Positions 1-4,496 of a stretch of 5,143 nt of DNA are shown here, one piece after another. Under the pieces are notes generated by a model. That model saw only the letters and a list, made by a program, of their open reading frames with translations. It had not been told where the DNA came from and did not search any database. The DNA is taken from positions 1 to 5,143 of the forward strand of contig JAUNCB010000116.1 of assembly GCA_030526765.1 (NCBI GenBank), in the 5' to 3' direction. The stretch is from Bacillota bacterium. Lineage in GTDB: Bacteria; Bacillota; Clostridia; Lachnospirales; Anaerotignaceae. The first letter of the stretch is position 1. The number at the start of each line of letters is the position of its first letter. The translations under genes were made by a program, and so were the position numbers.

Positions 1-2
1 GG

Positions 3-608
3 CAGGCGTATCCTTCTGGATGGGGGCACCAGCGGTGTATTTGCGGAAAATGCGGACATAAGCTGGAAGAAAATGCGAGATTCTGTATGCTTTGCGGCAC
101 TGCGGCAGATGTGCAGGCAGATAAAAAATATCCAGATGCAGGGGCTATCATTTCCTTCGGGAAAGAGAACAGAGCATGGATCGTGTTAGAGGTAAAAGAG
201 GATAAGGCACTGCTTCTGACACAGGGTGCTGTTTCAAAGATGCCCTACAATAACGGACATAAAGATATTACATGGAGAGAATCCGAACTGTATCGCTGGA
301 TCAATGAAGAATTTATCCGGAAAGAATTTGAGCAGACCGAGCTGGAAAAAATCTGTGGAAATGCGGACGGAGAAAAACTGTTCCTGCTCCGGAAATCCGA
401 TGCAGAAAAATACAATCAGATTTTGCCGATCCTTTCCTCTGATGAAAAATATGGTCATGATGACTGGTGGTGGATCCAGACATCTGAGGAGCCGGTAAAT
501 TACGTTCCCTTTGTGCGTCCTTCCGAAAATCGTGTGGATGATTATGGAAACGGCATAGCTGTCCACACACCGATCGGTGTGCGTCTTGCTATGTGGGTCA
601 GAGTATAA
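3..608 (+). CDS. Zinc-ribbon plus DUF6273 domain protein, 5' end not in window
   Basis: The frame is open from the left edge to a TAA at 606-608 (201 codons visible). Residues 14-31 of the visible part form a compact zinc ribbon: CGKC, ten residues, then CMLC, followed by GT. Residues about 43-201 match the DUF6273 family: a YPDAGAIISFG opening strand, the TWRESELYRWINEEF segment at 90-104, EKLFLLRKSDAEKY, a triple Trp at 155-157, and the closing GVRLAMWV. No membrane segment or signal peptide is visible. The first in-frame ATG (87) lies inside the second Cys pair of the ribbon, so it is not a credible start. No ATG, GTG or TTG precedes it in frame; an ATT at 39, 12 nt after a weak G-rich stretch, is the only conceivable local start. 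DUF6273 has no firmly known function to my knowledge; the ribbon suggests a structural metal site. A terminator follows, so this gene ends its own transcript. Confidence 0.8.
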   Translation, partial: QAYPSGWGHQRCICGKCGHKLEENARFCMLCGTAADVQADKKYPDAGAIISFGKENRAWIVLEVKEDKALLLTQGAVSKMPYNNGHKDITWRESELYRWINEEFIRKEFEQTELEKICGNADGEKLFLLRKSDAEKYNQILPILSSDEKYGHDDWWWIQTSEEPVNYVPFVRPSENRVDDYGNGIAVHTPIGVRLAMWVRV

Positions 609-649
609 TAAAATGCCGCTACCTTCTGAGCCGATCAAGGGGATAGGGC

Positions 650-678
650 TGGAAATAGATTGGAATACATGCTATCAT
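650..678 (+). promoter_or_regulatory. Possible sigma-A promoter (extended -10) for the patatin-rsuA operon
   Basis: TGGAAA at 650-655 (four of six matches to TTGACA), a 17-nt spacer, then TATCAT at 673-678 (five of six matches to TATAAT) preceded by TGC, an extended -10. Transcription would begin near 685, inside the left arm of the terminator hairpin of the upstream gene. There is no room for a promoter between that terminator and the patatin start, so a promoter here, or readthrough, is needed. Motif reading only. Confidence 0.35.
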
Positions 679-680
679 AG

Positions 681-713
681 TACCGTCGGATGAAATTCCG
701 GCGGTATTTTTTT
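681..713 (+). terminator. Rho-independent terminator after the DUF6273 gene
   Basis: A ten-pair stem (681-690 with 697-706, one G-U pair) closes a six-base loop, TGAAAT, and is followed at once by seven T (707-713). It lies between the DUF6273 stop and the patatin ribosome binding site. Confidence 0.88.
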
Positions 714-733
714 GGAGAAAAGGAGGAGATTCC

Positions 734-1585
734 ATGAAAATCGGACTGGTTCTGGAGGGCGGTGCCAATCGGGGTGTGTTTACTGCCGGTGCCATTGATT
801 TTCTGCTGGAGCAGAGGGTAACATTTGATTATGTGATTGGTACCTCCGCAGGTGCCTGCAATGCCATGAATTATCTTTCGGGGCAGATCGGCAGAGGACG
901 GGACAGTATGATCCTGACGGATAAAAAGCTGAATTATTTCGGTGTGAAAAAGTTTCTGAAAACAGGGCATTTTTTCGATCTGGACTGGGCGTTTCGGGAA
1001 TATCCCACAAAATATTTTCTGTTTGACTATGCAGCCTACTTCAGGAGTCCTGCGGAGCGGGAATATGCTGCCACCAACTGTCTGACGGGAGAGGCGGCAT
1101 ATCTGAGTGACCGTGGGGCGGATAAATATTATCTGATGGAGATCGGCAAGGCGTCCTCTGCCCTGCCGGGGATGTCCGAGGTGGTGTTGGTGGACGGCAT
1201 ACCCTATGCCGACGGCGGTGTGGCCGATTCCATCCCTGTGCGTCGTGCGCTGGAAAAGGGGTGCGATCGGGTGCTGGTCATTGAAACCAGACGGAAGGAA
1301 TTTCGTATGAAGCTTTCCCGAAGCACCCGAATGGTGGCGAAGGTCAGCGGCAGGAAATATCCTGCCCTGAAGGAAGCGATTCTGAACCGCCATCTGCGGT
1401 ATAATGAAACGCTGGATTTCATTCATCAGAAGGAGGCGGAGGGCGTGGTTCTTTCCGTTCGTCCGCAGATAAAGGAGGTCAGCCGTACCGAAACGGATTA
1501 TCATAAGCTGACACAGTTTTATTATCATGGCTATCAGCAGATGAAGGAGGCATTTCCTGCCCTGCAGAAGCTGATGACGGAATAA
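734..1585 (+). CDS. Patatin-like phospholipase family protein (YjjU-like)
   Basis: A 283-residue cytosolic serine hydrolase of the bacterial patatin family, expected to cleave acyl chains from phospholipids or related lipids; the substrate cannot be read from sequence. Seen: the oxyanion-hole glycine motif EGGANRG at residues 8-14 right at the N-terminus, the nucleophile elbow GTSAG with Ser38, and the DGG motif with Asp160, together the complete Ser-Asp dyad. There is no signal peptide or membrane segment. The length and the C-terminal half, rich in basic and aromatic residues (about 175-283), fit the YjjU-like group with a DUF6363-type tail. The start is fixed by AGGAGG at 721-726, 7 nt before the ATG, and by the motif following within eight residues. 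The gene is followed after 14 nt by the pseudouridine synthase, with which it probably shares a transcript, although no functional link between the two is obvious. Confidence 0.93.
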   Translation: MKIGLVLEGGANRGVFTAGAIDFLLEQRVTFDYVIGTSAGACNAMNYLSGQIGRGRDSMILTDKKLNYFGVKKFLKTGHFFDLDWAFREYPTKYFLFDYAAYFRSPAEREYAATNCLTGEAAYLSDRGADKYYLMEIGKASSALPGMSEVVLVDGIPYADGGVADSIPVRRALEKGCDRVLVIETRRKEFRMKLSRSTRMVAKVSGRKYPALKEAILNRHLRYNETLDFIHQKEAEGVVLSVRPQIKEVSRTETDYHKLTQFYYHGYQQMKEAFPALQKLMTE

Positions 1586-1599
1586 AAGGAGAAGATACG

Positions 1600-2310
1600 A
1601 TGGCAATGGAGCGGATCGATAAGATCATCGCCTCTCAGGGATTATATTCCCGCAGCGATGTGAAATATATGGTAAACAGAAAGCGGATCACCGTAGACGG
1701 CAAGGTGGTGACCTCTGCCAGTCAGAAGGCAGATGTGGATCGGAATGAAATTTTGCTGGACGGAAAACCCTTTGTGGTAAAAAAGCAGATCTATCTGATG
1801 CTGCATAAGCCCATGGGCTATGTTTCCGCCACGGAGGATAAAAAGCAGCAGACGGTGCTGGAGCTGGTGCCTGCGGCACTGAAGGGAAGGGATATTTTCC
1901 CTGCAGGGCGGCTGGATAAGGATACCACAGGGCTGATGATCCTGACGGATGACGGGGTGCTTGCCCATAATATCCTTTCCCCAAAGAAGCATGTGCAGAA
2001 AATCTATCGTGTGGAGCTGGATATTCCTGTAACGGAGGAAATGCAGAAGGGCTTTGCGGAAGGGGTTGCACTGAATGACGGTGTCTGCAAGGATGCGAAG
2101 CTGACCATTCTGGGTGAGAAAACAGCGGAAGTGACCCTTAGAGAGGGCAGATATCATCAGATCAAGCGGATGTTTGGCTGCTACGGTGCCAAGGTGGTGC
2201 GGCTGCACCGCATTGCCATGGGCGGGCTGTTTTTGCCCGAGGATCTGGCAGAGGGCGAATGCAGAGAGCTGACGGCGGAGGAGCTGGAAAAATTACAAAA
2301 AAGGGGATAA
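1600..2310 (+). CDS. rsuA: RsuA-type rRNA pseudouridine synthase
   Basis: Isomerises a uridine in ribosomal RNA to pseudouridine. By family the likely target is U516 of 16S rRNA (E. coli numbering), but the site is inferred. Residues 3-60 form an S4 RNA-binding domain. The catalytic domain shows HKPMGYVSAT at 69-78, the GRLD motif at 103-106 with catalytic Asp106 inside PAGRLDKDTTGL, the KKHVQKIYRV segment at 129-138, and EGRYHQIKRMF at 182-192 followed by RLHRI. The length of 236 residues is normal for RsuA (about 230). The VSATED wording after the KPMG turn favours RsuA over RluB or RluF, which are the alternatives. AAGGAG at 1586-1591 lies 8 nt before ATG 1600; a second ATG at 1606 is too far from it. 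The gene sits 14 nt after the patatin gene and ends at a strong terminator, so it is the last gene of that operon. Confidence 0.92.
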   Translation: MAMERIDKIIASQGLYSRSDVKYMVNRKRITVDGKVVTSASQKADVDRNEILLDGKPFVVKKQIYLMLHKPMGYVSATEDKKQQTVLELVPAALKGRDIFPAGRLDKDTTGLMILTDDGVLAHNILSPKKHVQKIYRVELDIPVTEEMQKGFAEGVALNDGVCKDAKLTILGEKTAEVTLREGRYHQIKRMFGCYGAKVVRLHRIAMGGLFLPEDLAEGECRELTAEELEKLQKRG

Positions 2311-2313
2311 CGG

Positions 2314-2346
2314 AAAGTCTCAGATCGAAGGATCTGGGACTTTTTT
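2314..2346 (+). terminator. Rho-independent terminator of the patatin-rsuA operon
   Basis: A ten-pair stem (2317-2326 with 2331-2340, one T-G wobble) with a four-base loop GAAG, flanked by AAA on the left and a run of six T (2341-2346). It begins 4 nt after the rsuA stop. Confidence 0.92.
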
Positions 2347-2348
2347 CG

Positions 2349-2378
2349 GTATAAAATGGGTAGTTTTTTGCTTATAGT
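2349..2378 (+). promoter_or_regulatory. Weak promoter candidate for yaaL-bofA, sigma-E-like spacing
   Basis: A promoter is needed here because a strong terminator precedes the gene pair. The sigma-A reading is poor (TATAGT at 2373-2378 with no -35). A sporulation sigma-E reading is somewhat better: GTATAAA at 2349-2355 and CTTATAGT at 2371-2378, 15 nt apart, with about five of seven and six of eight matches to the published B. subtilis sigma-E pattern as I recall it. In B. subtilis bofA is expressed in the mother cell under sigma-E. This is suggestive only. Confidence 0.22.
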
Positions 2379-2400
2379 AGGAGTAAAAGGAGGGTTTCCC

Positions 2401-2631
2401 ATGAAACGGAAGGCGGAAAAACAGAGGACAGAGGGGGAGGAGATCCTCCTTGCCATAAGACAGGTGCAGGTGCAGCTGGAATGTGCCCGCAATTCCTTTG
2501 CGGTGCTTACGGATGAAAACCTGATCGACAGCTGTATTTATGAGATCATTTCTCTGCAGAAAAAATATGCCTATTTTCTGAAGGCCGCCAGAGAAATGGG
2601 GCTGACCCACGGCTATGAGCGGGTGATCTGA
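2401..2631 (+). CDS. yaaL: YaaL-like DUF2508 family protein
   Basis: A 76-residue, charged, mostly helical cytosolic protein that matches the small DUF2508 family (B. subtilis YaaL) in length, composition and position directly before bofA. Seen: a basic start MKRKAEK, a long amphipathic helix at about 12-34 (EEILLAIRQVQVQLECARNS), a second at about 38-64 (NLIDSCIYEIISLQKKYAYFL), and a short tail. The family function is unknown. In B. subtilis the order is recR-yaaL-bofA near the origin; here recR is absent and an rsuA-type gene with its terminator precedes it. The start at 2401 is chosen because AGGAGGG at 2388-2394 lies 6 nt upstream; an in-frame ATG at 2356 has no ribosome binding site and would read through this one. 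The bofA start follows 16 nt after the stop, so the two genes form an operon. Confidence 0.85.
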   Translation: MKRKAEKQRTEGEEILLAIRQVQVQLECARNSFAVLTDENLIDSCIYEIISLQKKYAYFLKAAREMGLTHGYERVI

Positions 2632-2647
2632 AAAAGGGGGGAGAAGG

Positions 2648-2893
2648 ATGGGGGAATATGTGATGACCTGCAGCATTTTCATCTGCCTTTTGCTGCTGGC
2701 GCTGCTGGCTCTGGCAAAGCCGCTGCGGGCGTTGTGCCGTTTTGTGCTTTCCGCTGCCTTTGGCAGTGCCCTGCTTCTGGTGGGGCAGAGCCTCGGAGCG
2801 GAGGTGGGCATCAATGGGGTAACGGTGCTGATCAGCGGACTTCTGGGGCTGCCCGGGGCAGGAGGAATGCTGCTGCTGAGTTTTTTGCTGTAA
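2648..2893 (+). CDS. bofA: BofA-family small membrane protein (pro-sigma-K processing inhibitor family)
   Basis: An 81-residue, very hydrophobic protein. In B. subtilis BofA, with SpoIVFA, holds the intramembrane metalloprotease SpoIVFB inactive in the forespore outer membrane until pro-sigma-K should be cut; whether that partner exists here is not visible. Seen: membrane helix at about 7-23, the KP pair at 24-25 followed by LRALCR, a second hydrophobic stretch at about 32-50, and the family's C-terminal signature GINGVTVLISGLLGLPG at 54-70 followed by a hydrophobic end. The length fits the family (about 80-90). The start is uncertain: ATG 2648 follows a G-rich stretch at 2636-2643, but ATG 2663 (residue 6) is also served by G-rich sequence at 2650-2654. 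No terminator follows directly; the next one is at 3063-3088. The next gene encodes another intramembrane protease, of the rhomboid class. Confidence 0.85.
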   Translation: MGEYVMTCSIFICLLLLALLALAKPLRALCRFVLSAAFGSALLLVGQSLGAEVGINGVTVLISGLLGLPGAGGMLLLSFLL

Positions 2894-2910
2894 ATTGTCG
2901 AAGGATTTTT

Positions 2911-2939
2911 TTGACAGGGGTCTGAAAATATGATATGTT
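2911..2939 (+). promoter_or_regulatory. Sigma-A promoter at the head of the candidate small RNA
   Basis: A perfect TTGACA at 2911-2916, an optimal 17-nt spacer, and TATGTT at 2934-2939 (four of six matches). Predicted start near 2946, exactly at the first of two DnaA boxes. No good coding region with a ribosome binding site follows before the terminator at 3063-3088, so the product would be an untranslated RNA unless transcription reads through. Confidence 0.6.
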
Positions 2940-2944
2940 GATTT

Positions 2945-2965
2945 TGTGGATAAGTTTGTGGATAA
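2945..2965 (-). promoter_or_regulatory. Two perfect tandem DnaA boxes at a promoter start site
   Basis: TTATCCACA reads on the minus strand at 2945-2953 and again at 2957-2965, 12 bp apart start to start, both exact matches to the consensus. They overlap the predicted start of the promoter at 2911-2939, a position where bound DnaA would be expected to block transcription. The overlap is visible in the sequence; the repression is inferred. Confidence 0.7.
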
Positions 2966-3088
2966 CCGCTGCTTCCCTGTGTAAAAACATAGCGGTTTGG
3001 CAAGCATCCCAAGGAAGAAACTCCTTTTCCGATAGGAAAGACACCCCCTTTCTTATCCGTTCAAAGCCCGCTTTTCGGCGGGCTTTTT
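2946..3088 (+). ncRNA. Candidate structured small RNA of unknown family
   Basis: A stretch of about 143 nt between a promoter and a terminator with no credible protein. It can fold: 2946-2954 pairs with 3052-3060 (seven Watson-Crick pairs plus two wobbles), which would bring the ends together; AACCGCT at 2964-2970 pairs perfectly with 2991-2997; TTTCC at 3026-3030 pairs with 3035-3039 around a GATA loop; CTTCC at 2972-2976 in the first hairpin loop can pair with GGAAG at 3013-3017, a possible pseudoknot. I checked it by eye against 6S, SRP RNA and common riboswitch signatures and recognise none. It could also be the leader of a longer transcript, with 3063-3088 acting as an attenuator, but the rhomboid gene appears to have its own promoter. 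Confidence 0.4.
3063..3088 (+). terminator. Rho-independent terminator in the bofA-rhomboid gap
   Basis: A perfect nine-pair stem (3063-3071 with 3078-3086), GC-rich core, loop TTTTCG, and five T at 3084-3088. It would end the bofA operon as well as any RNA started at about 2946. Confidence 0.92.
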
Positions 3089-3138
3089 GCGTTGGGGGTG
3101 AATTTTCAAAGAAAGTTTATAAATTGCCGTGGATTCTA

Positions 3139-3147
3139 TGGTACAAT
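3139..3147 (+). promoter_or_regulatory. Extended -10 promoter for the rhomboid gene
   Basis: TGG directly followed by TACAAT (3142-3147, five of six matches), an extended -10 element, about 38 bp before the chosen start and after the terminator at 3063-3088. No good -35 hexamer is seen at 16-18 nt; the upstream sequence 3103-3124 is AT-rich. Confidence 0.5.
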
Positions 3148-3178
3148 AAACGGAAATAAGTAGGAAAGCAACGAAGAT

Positions 3179-3183
3179 GGAGG
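3179..3183 (+). promoter_or_regulatory. Ribosome binding site that fixes the rhomboid start at 3192
   Basis: GGAGG with 8 nt to ATG 3192. The earlier in-frame ATG at 3177 overlaps this site and has only a weak AGGAAAG 10 or more nt upstream, so the protein most likely starts at 3192 (MAFWET) and is five residues shorter than the longest frame. Confidence 0.7.
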
Positions 3184-3191
3184 AAAAGGAA

Positions 3192-4202
3192 ATGGCATTC
3201 TGGGAAACCATAGAGATACAGCTGCGGACGAAGGGCTTTCAGCCGGTGCAGGATCGTCCCCGCTGGTATTTTCGCATAGAAAATCCTGTTTTGTATGTGC
3301 TGTGCCTGCTGGACGGCAGAGAAGAGACCTTTCGGGAGGAAAGTGCAACCTTTACCGACTTTTCCAGACGGCTGACAGGCAGACTTTCGGATTTTCAATG
3401 CACCAGACTGGTAGCACTGTCGGTGCTTGTGGATAAAGAGGATAACCCCACTGTGGAAACTGTGGAAAGCGGGGATAACCCCTTTGATTACGGGGAAGCC
3501 TATTACCGCGTGTTCTGGCAATTTTCGACAGAAACCGCCCGTGTATCCGCAAGTCAGGGGCAGCCGAACCGCCTGCTGGGTATCGAGAAGCTGCTGGCAG
3601 CGGCGGCGGCAGGCAAGGCACCGGAGGTGATCCTTCTGCGGGATACGGCACAGCAGAAGCCACCTGTGGCAACGGCAGTGATCTTTCTGATCTGTGCCCT
3701 GCTGCTGGTGTGGATGACCCTCTCGGGGCAGAGAACGGATATCATCCTGCAGTACGGGCTGGGAGCGGAGGGCATCCGAAACGGGGAATATTACCGTTTC
3801 CTGACCAGTATGTTCCTGCACAGCGGCATCATGCATTTGGCAAGCAACTGTGTTTATCTTTATTATTTTGGTGCTCGCAGTGAAAAGCTGCTGGGTACGG
3901 GGAAATTTCTCCTCCTTTATCTGGTTTCCGGCTTCTGCGGCGGGCTCCTCAGTGTACTGCTGGGGGATGGCTATGGCGTGTCCATCGGTGCCTCCGGTGC
4001 GATCTACGGATTGCTGGGGGCAATGCTCCTGCTGACCAGAAAACGGGGAGCGGCTTATACGGGAATGAGCTATTCCACCATGCTCCTTTTGGCAGCAACA
4101 GCCATCGGCATGGGTTTTCTGGAGCCGGGTGTGGATAATCTGGGGCATATCGGCGGTTTTCTGGGCGGTATGGGGATGTTTGCCCTGCTGCTGCGGAAAT
4201 GA
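3192..4202 (+). CDS. Rhomboid family intramembrane serine protease
   Basis: A 336-residue membrane protease that cuts transmembrane segments of other proteins. Residues 1 to about 155 are a soluble, presumably cytosolic domain with no recognised fold, ending in an Ala-rich linker (135-140). Six membrane helices follow at about 160-177, 205-226, 238-257, 264-282, 294-309 and 318-335. Catalytic features: HLASN with His215 and Asn219 in the second helix, GASGAIYG with the nucleophile Ser268, and GVDNLGHIGG with His319 in the last helix, so the dyad is complete. The architecture (N-terminal domain plus six-helix core) resembles the YqgP/GluP type but lacks its C-terminal TPR repeats. The gene is flanked on both sides by gaps of about 300 bp carrying DnaA boxes and has one perfect box and several near-matches within its own N-terminal coding part. 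It probably forms a single-gene unit from the promoter at 3139. Its substrate is unknown; the neighbouring bofA encodes a family known to restrain a different intramembrane protease. Confidence 0.93.
   Translation: MAFWETIEIQLRTKGFQPVQDRPRWYFRIENPVLYVLCLLDGREETFREESATFTDFSRRLTGRLSDFQCTRLVALSVLVDKEDNPTVETVESGDNPFDYGEAYYRVFWQFSTETARVSASQGQPNRLLGIEKLLAAAAAGKAPEVILLRDTAQQKPPVATAVIFLICALLLVWMTLSGQRTDIILQYGLGAEGIRNGEYYRFLTSMFLHSGIMHLASNCVYLYYFGARSEKLLGTGKFLLLYLVSGFCGGLLSVLLGDGYGVSIGASGAIYGLLGAMLLLTRKRGAAYTGMSYSTMLLLAATAIGMGFLEPGVDNLGHIGGFLGGMGMFALLLRK
3428..3482 (+). repeat. Imperfect 21-bp direct repeat with DnaA-box-like units inside the rhomboid gene
   Basis: Positions 3429-3449 and 3462-3482 agree at 17 of 21 bases and encode VDKEDNP and VESGDNP. 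Read on the minus strand, one exact DnaA box (3428-3436) and four partial ones start at 3437, 3452, 3461 and 3470, mostly 9 bp apart and so in frame. It lies in the soluble domain, in a probable acidic loop. It may be coincidence of codon use (GTG GAT AAA) or a real extension of the box cluster. Confidence 0.5.
4130..4138 (-). promoter_or_regulatory. Perfect DnaA-box sequence within the rhomboid His motif
   Basis: TTATCCACA on the minus strand. It is encoded by the GVDN codons of the conserved GVDNLGHIGG motif, so protein constraint alone could produce it. It lies 77 bp before the next perfect box (4215) in the gap. Confidence 0.4.
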
Positions 4203-4279
4203 ATGGGGACAGACTGTGGATAATCTGGGGAAAACAGAAGGAATATATGGGATAACCTGTGGAAAACCCTAGGGAAAAC

Positions 4280-4307
4280 CTGTGGACAGGAAATCTGTTT
4301 TCCACAG
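4280..4307. repeat. Inverted repeat formed by two converging DnaA-like boxes
   Basis: CTGTGGA at 4280-4286 pairs perfectly with TCCACAG at 4301-4307, with a further CAG/CTG pairing inside (4287-4289 with 4295-4297). No T run follows, so it is unlikely to be a terminator; it is the one head-to-head box pair in a cluster otherwise mostly in one orientation. Confidence 0.55.
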
Positions 4308-4321
4308 AAAAAGCCTGAATA

Positions 4322-4342
4322 AAAGGAAGAAAAGTTTCCTTT
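4322..4342 (+). repeat. AT-rich hairpin after the rhomboid gene
   Basis: AAAGGAA at 4322-4328 pairs with TTCCTTT at 4336-4342 around a seven-base loop. Only three T end the right arm and two of the seven pairs are G-C, so it is at best a weak terminator for the rhomboid transcript; no better one exists in the gap. Confidence 0.3.
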
Positions 4343-4496
4343 GCTGAGAAATCAAGGGTTTTCCTGTCAAATCGGCAAAACAGATCTGGGGATAAACAGG
4401 ACATAAACAGGTTACATAAGAAGTTATCAACAAAATTATTGTGGAAAACTGTGCAAACCTGTGGATAACTATATAAAAACGGAAAGGAATAAGCGT

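Larger units (their letters stand above)
4215..4468. other. DnaA-box cluster with AT-rich stretch (candidate DnaA-binding region or origin element)
   Basis: Two exact TTATCCACA boxes on the minus strand (4215-4223, 4460-4468); TTTTCCACA, one mismatch, at 4258-4266 and 4440-4448 (minus) and 4298-4306 (plus); TTATCCCCA at 4387-4395 (minus); TTATCAACA at 4424-4432 (plus); CTGTCCACA, two mismatches, at 4281-4289 (minus). That is eight boxes in 254 bp of non-coding DNA. The stretch 4401-4440 is about 77 percent A+T and ends among three boxes packed into 45 bp, a layout like a duplex-unwinding element beside DnaA boxes. A TATATA/TATAAA stretch at 4470-4477 directly after the last box could be the -10 of the glycosylase gene, though no -35 is seen. 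DnaA binding is inferred from motif match; whether the site starts replication, titrates DnaA or regulates the next gene cannot be told from this window. Confidence 0.65.

Noticed and set aside
1..189. Frame 1 at the left edge, open to a TAG at 187-189
   Set aside because: It overlaps the zinc-ribbon coding frame, which has clear Cys motifs and continues into DUF6273; nothing in frame 1 is recognisable.
635..1606. Long open frame of 323 codons on the minus strand opposite the patatin gene
   Set aside because: It is the antisense shadow of a gene with a complete catalytic dyad and ribosome binding site; its product is rich in His, Arg and Gln without any family motif.
2356..2400. Upstream ATG at 2356 as the yaaL start
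   Set aside because: It has no ribosome binding site and lies within the presumed promoter; ATG 2401 follows AGGAGGG at ideal distance.
2946..3088. Candidate RNA as 6S RNA, SRP RNA or a known riboswitch
   Set aside because: It folds as local hairpins closed by one stem rather than the long rod with central bubble of 6S; the SRP GGAAG-type core and common riboswitch core sequences are not present in the right setting.
2935..3159. A 74-codon plus-strand frame in the bofA-rhomboid gap
   Set aside because: Its ATG has no ribosome binding site, lies upstream of the predicted transcript start, and the frame runs through the terminator hairpin and the next promoter.
3117..4148. Long open frame of 343 codons on the minus strand opposite the rhomboid gene
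   Set aside because: The plus strand carries the full rhomboid GASG and HIGG motifs; the minus product has the low-complexity look of an antisense shadow.
4322..4342. Hairpin as a firm terminator of the rhomboid gene
   Set aside because: The stem is AT-rich and is followed by only a short T run, so it was kept as a repeat rather than a terminator.
4203..4496. Calling the gap the chromosomal origin outright
   Set aside because: No dnaA, dnaN or other origin-typical gene is in view and gene direction does not change across it; the motif evidence supports DnaA binding only.
4461..4496. GTG 4461 as the glycosylase start
   Set aside because: No ribosome binding site precedes it, it lies in a perfect DnaA box, and family alignment starts later; ATG 4497 has AAAGGA 8 nt upstream.
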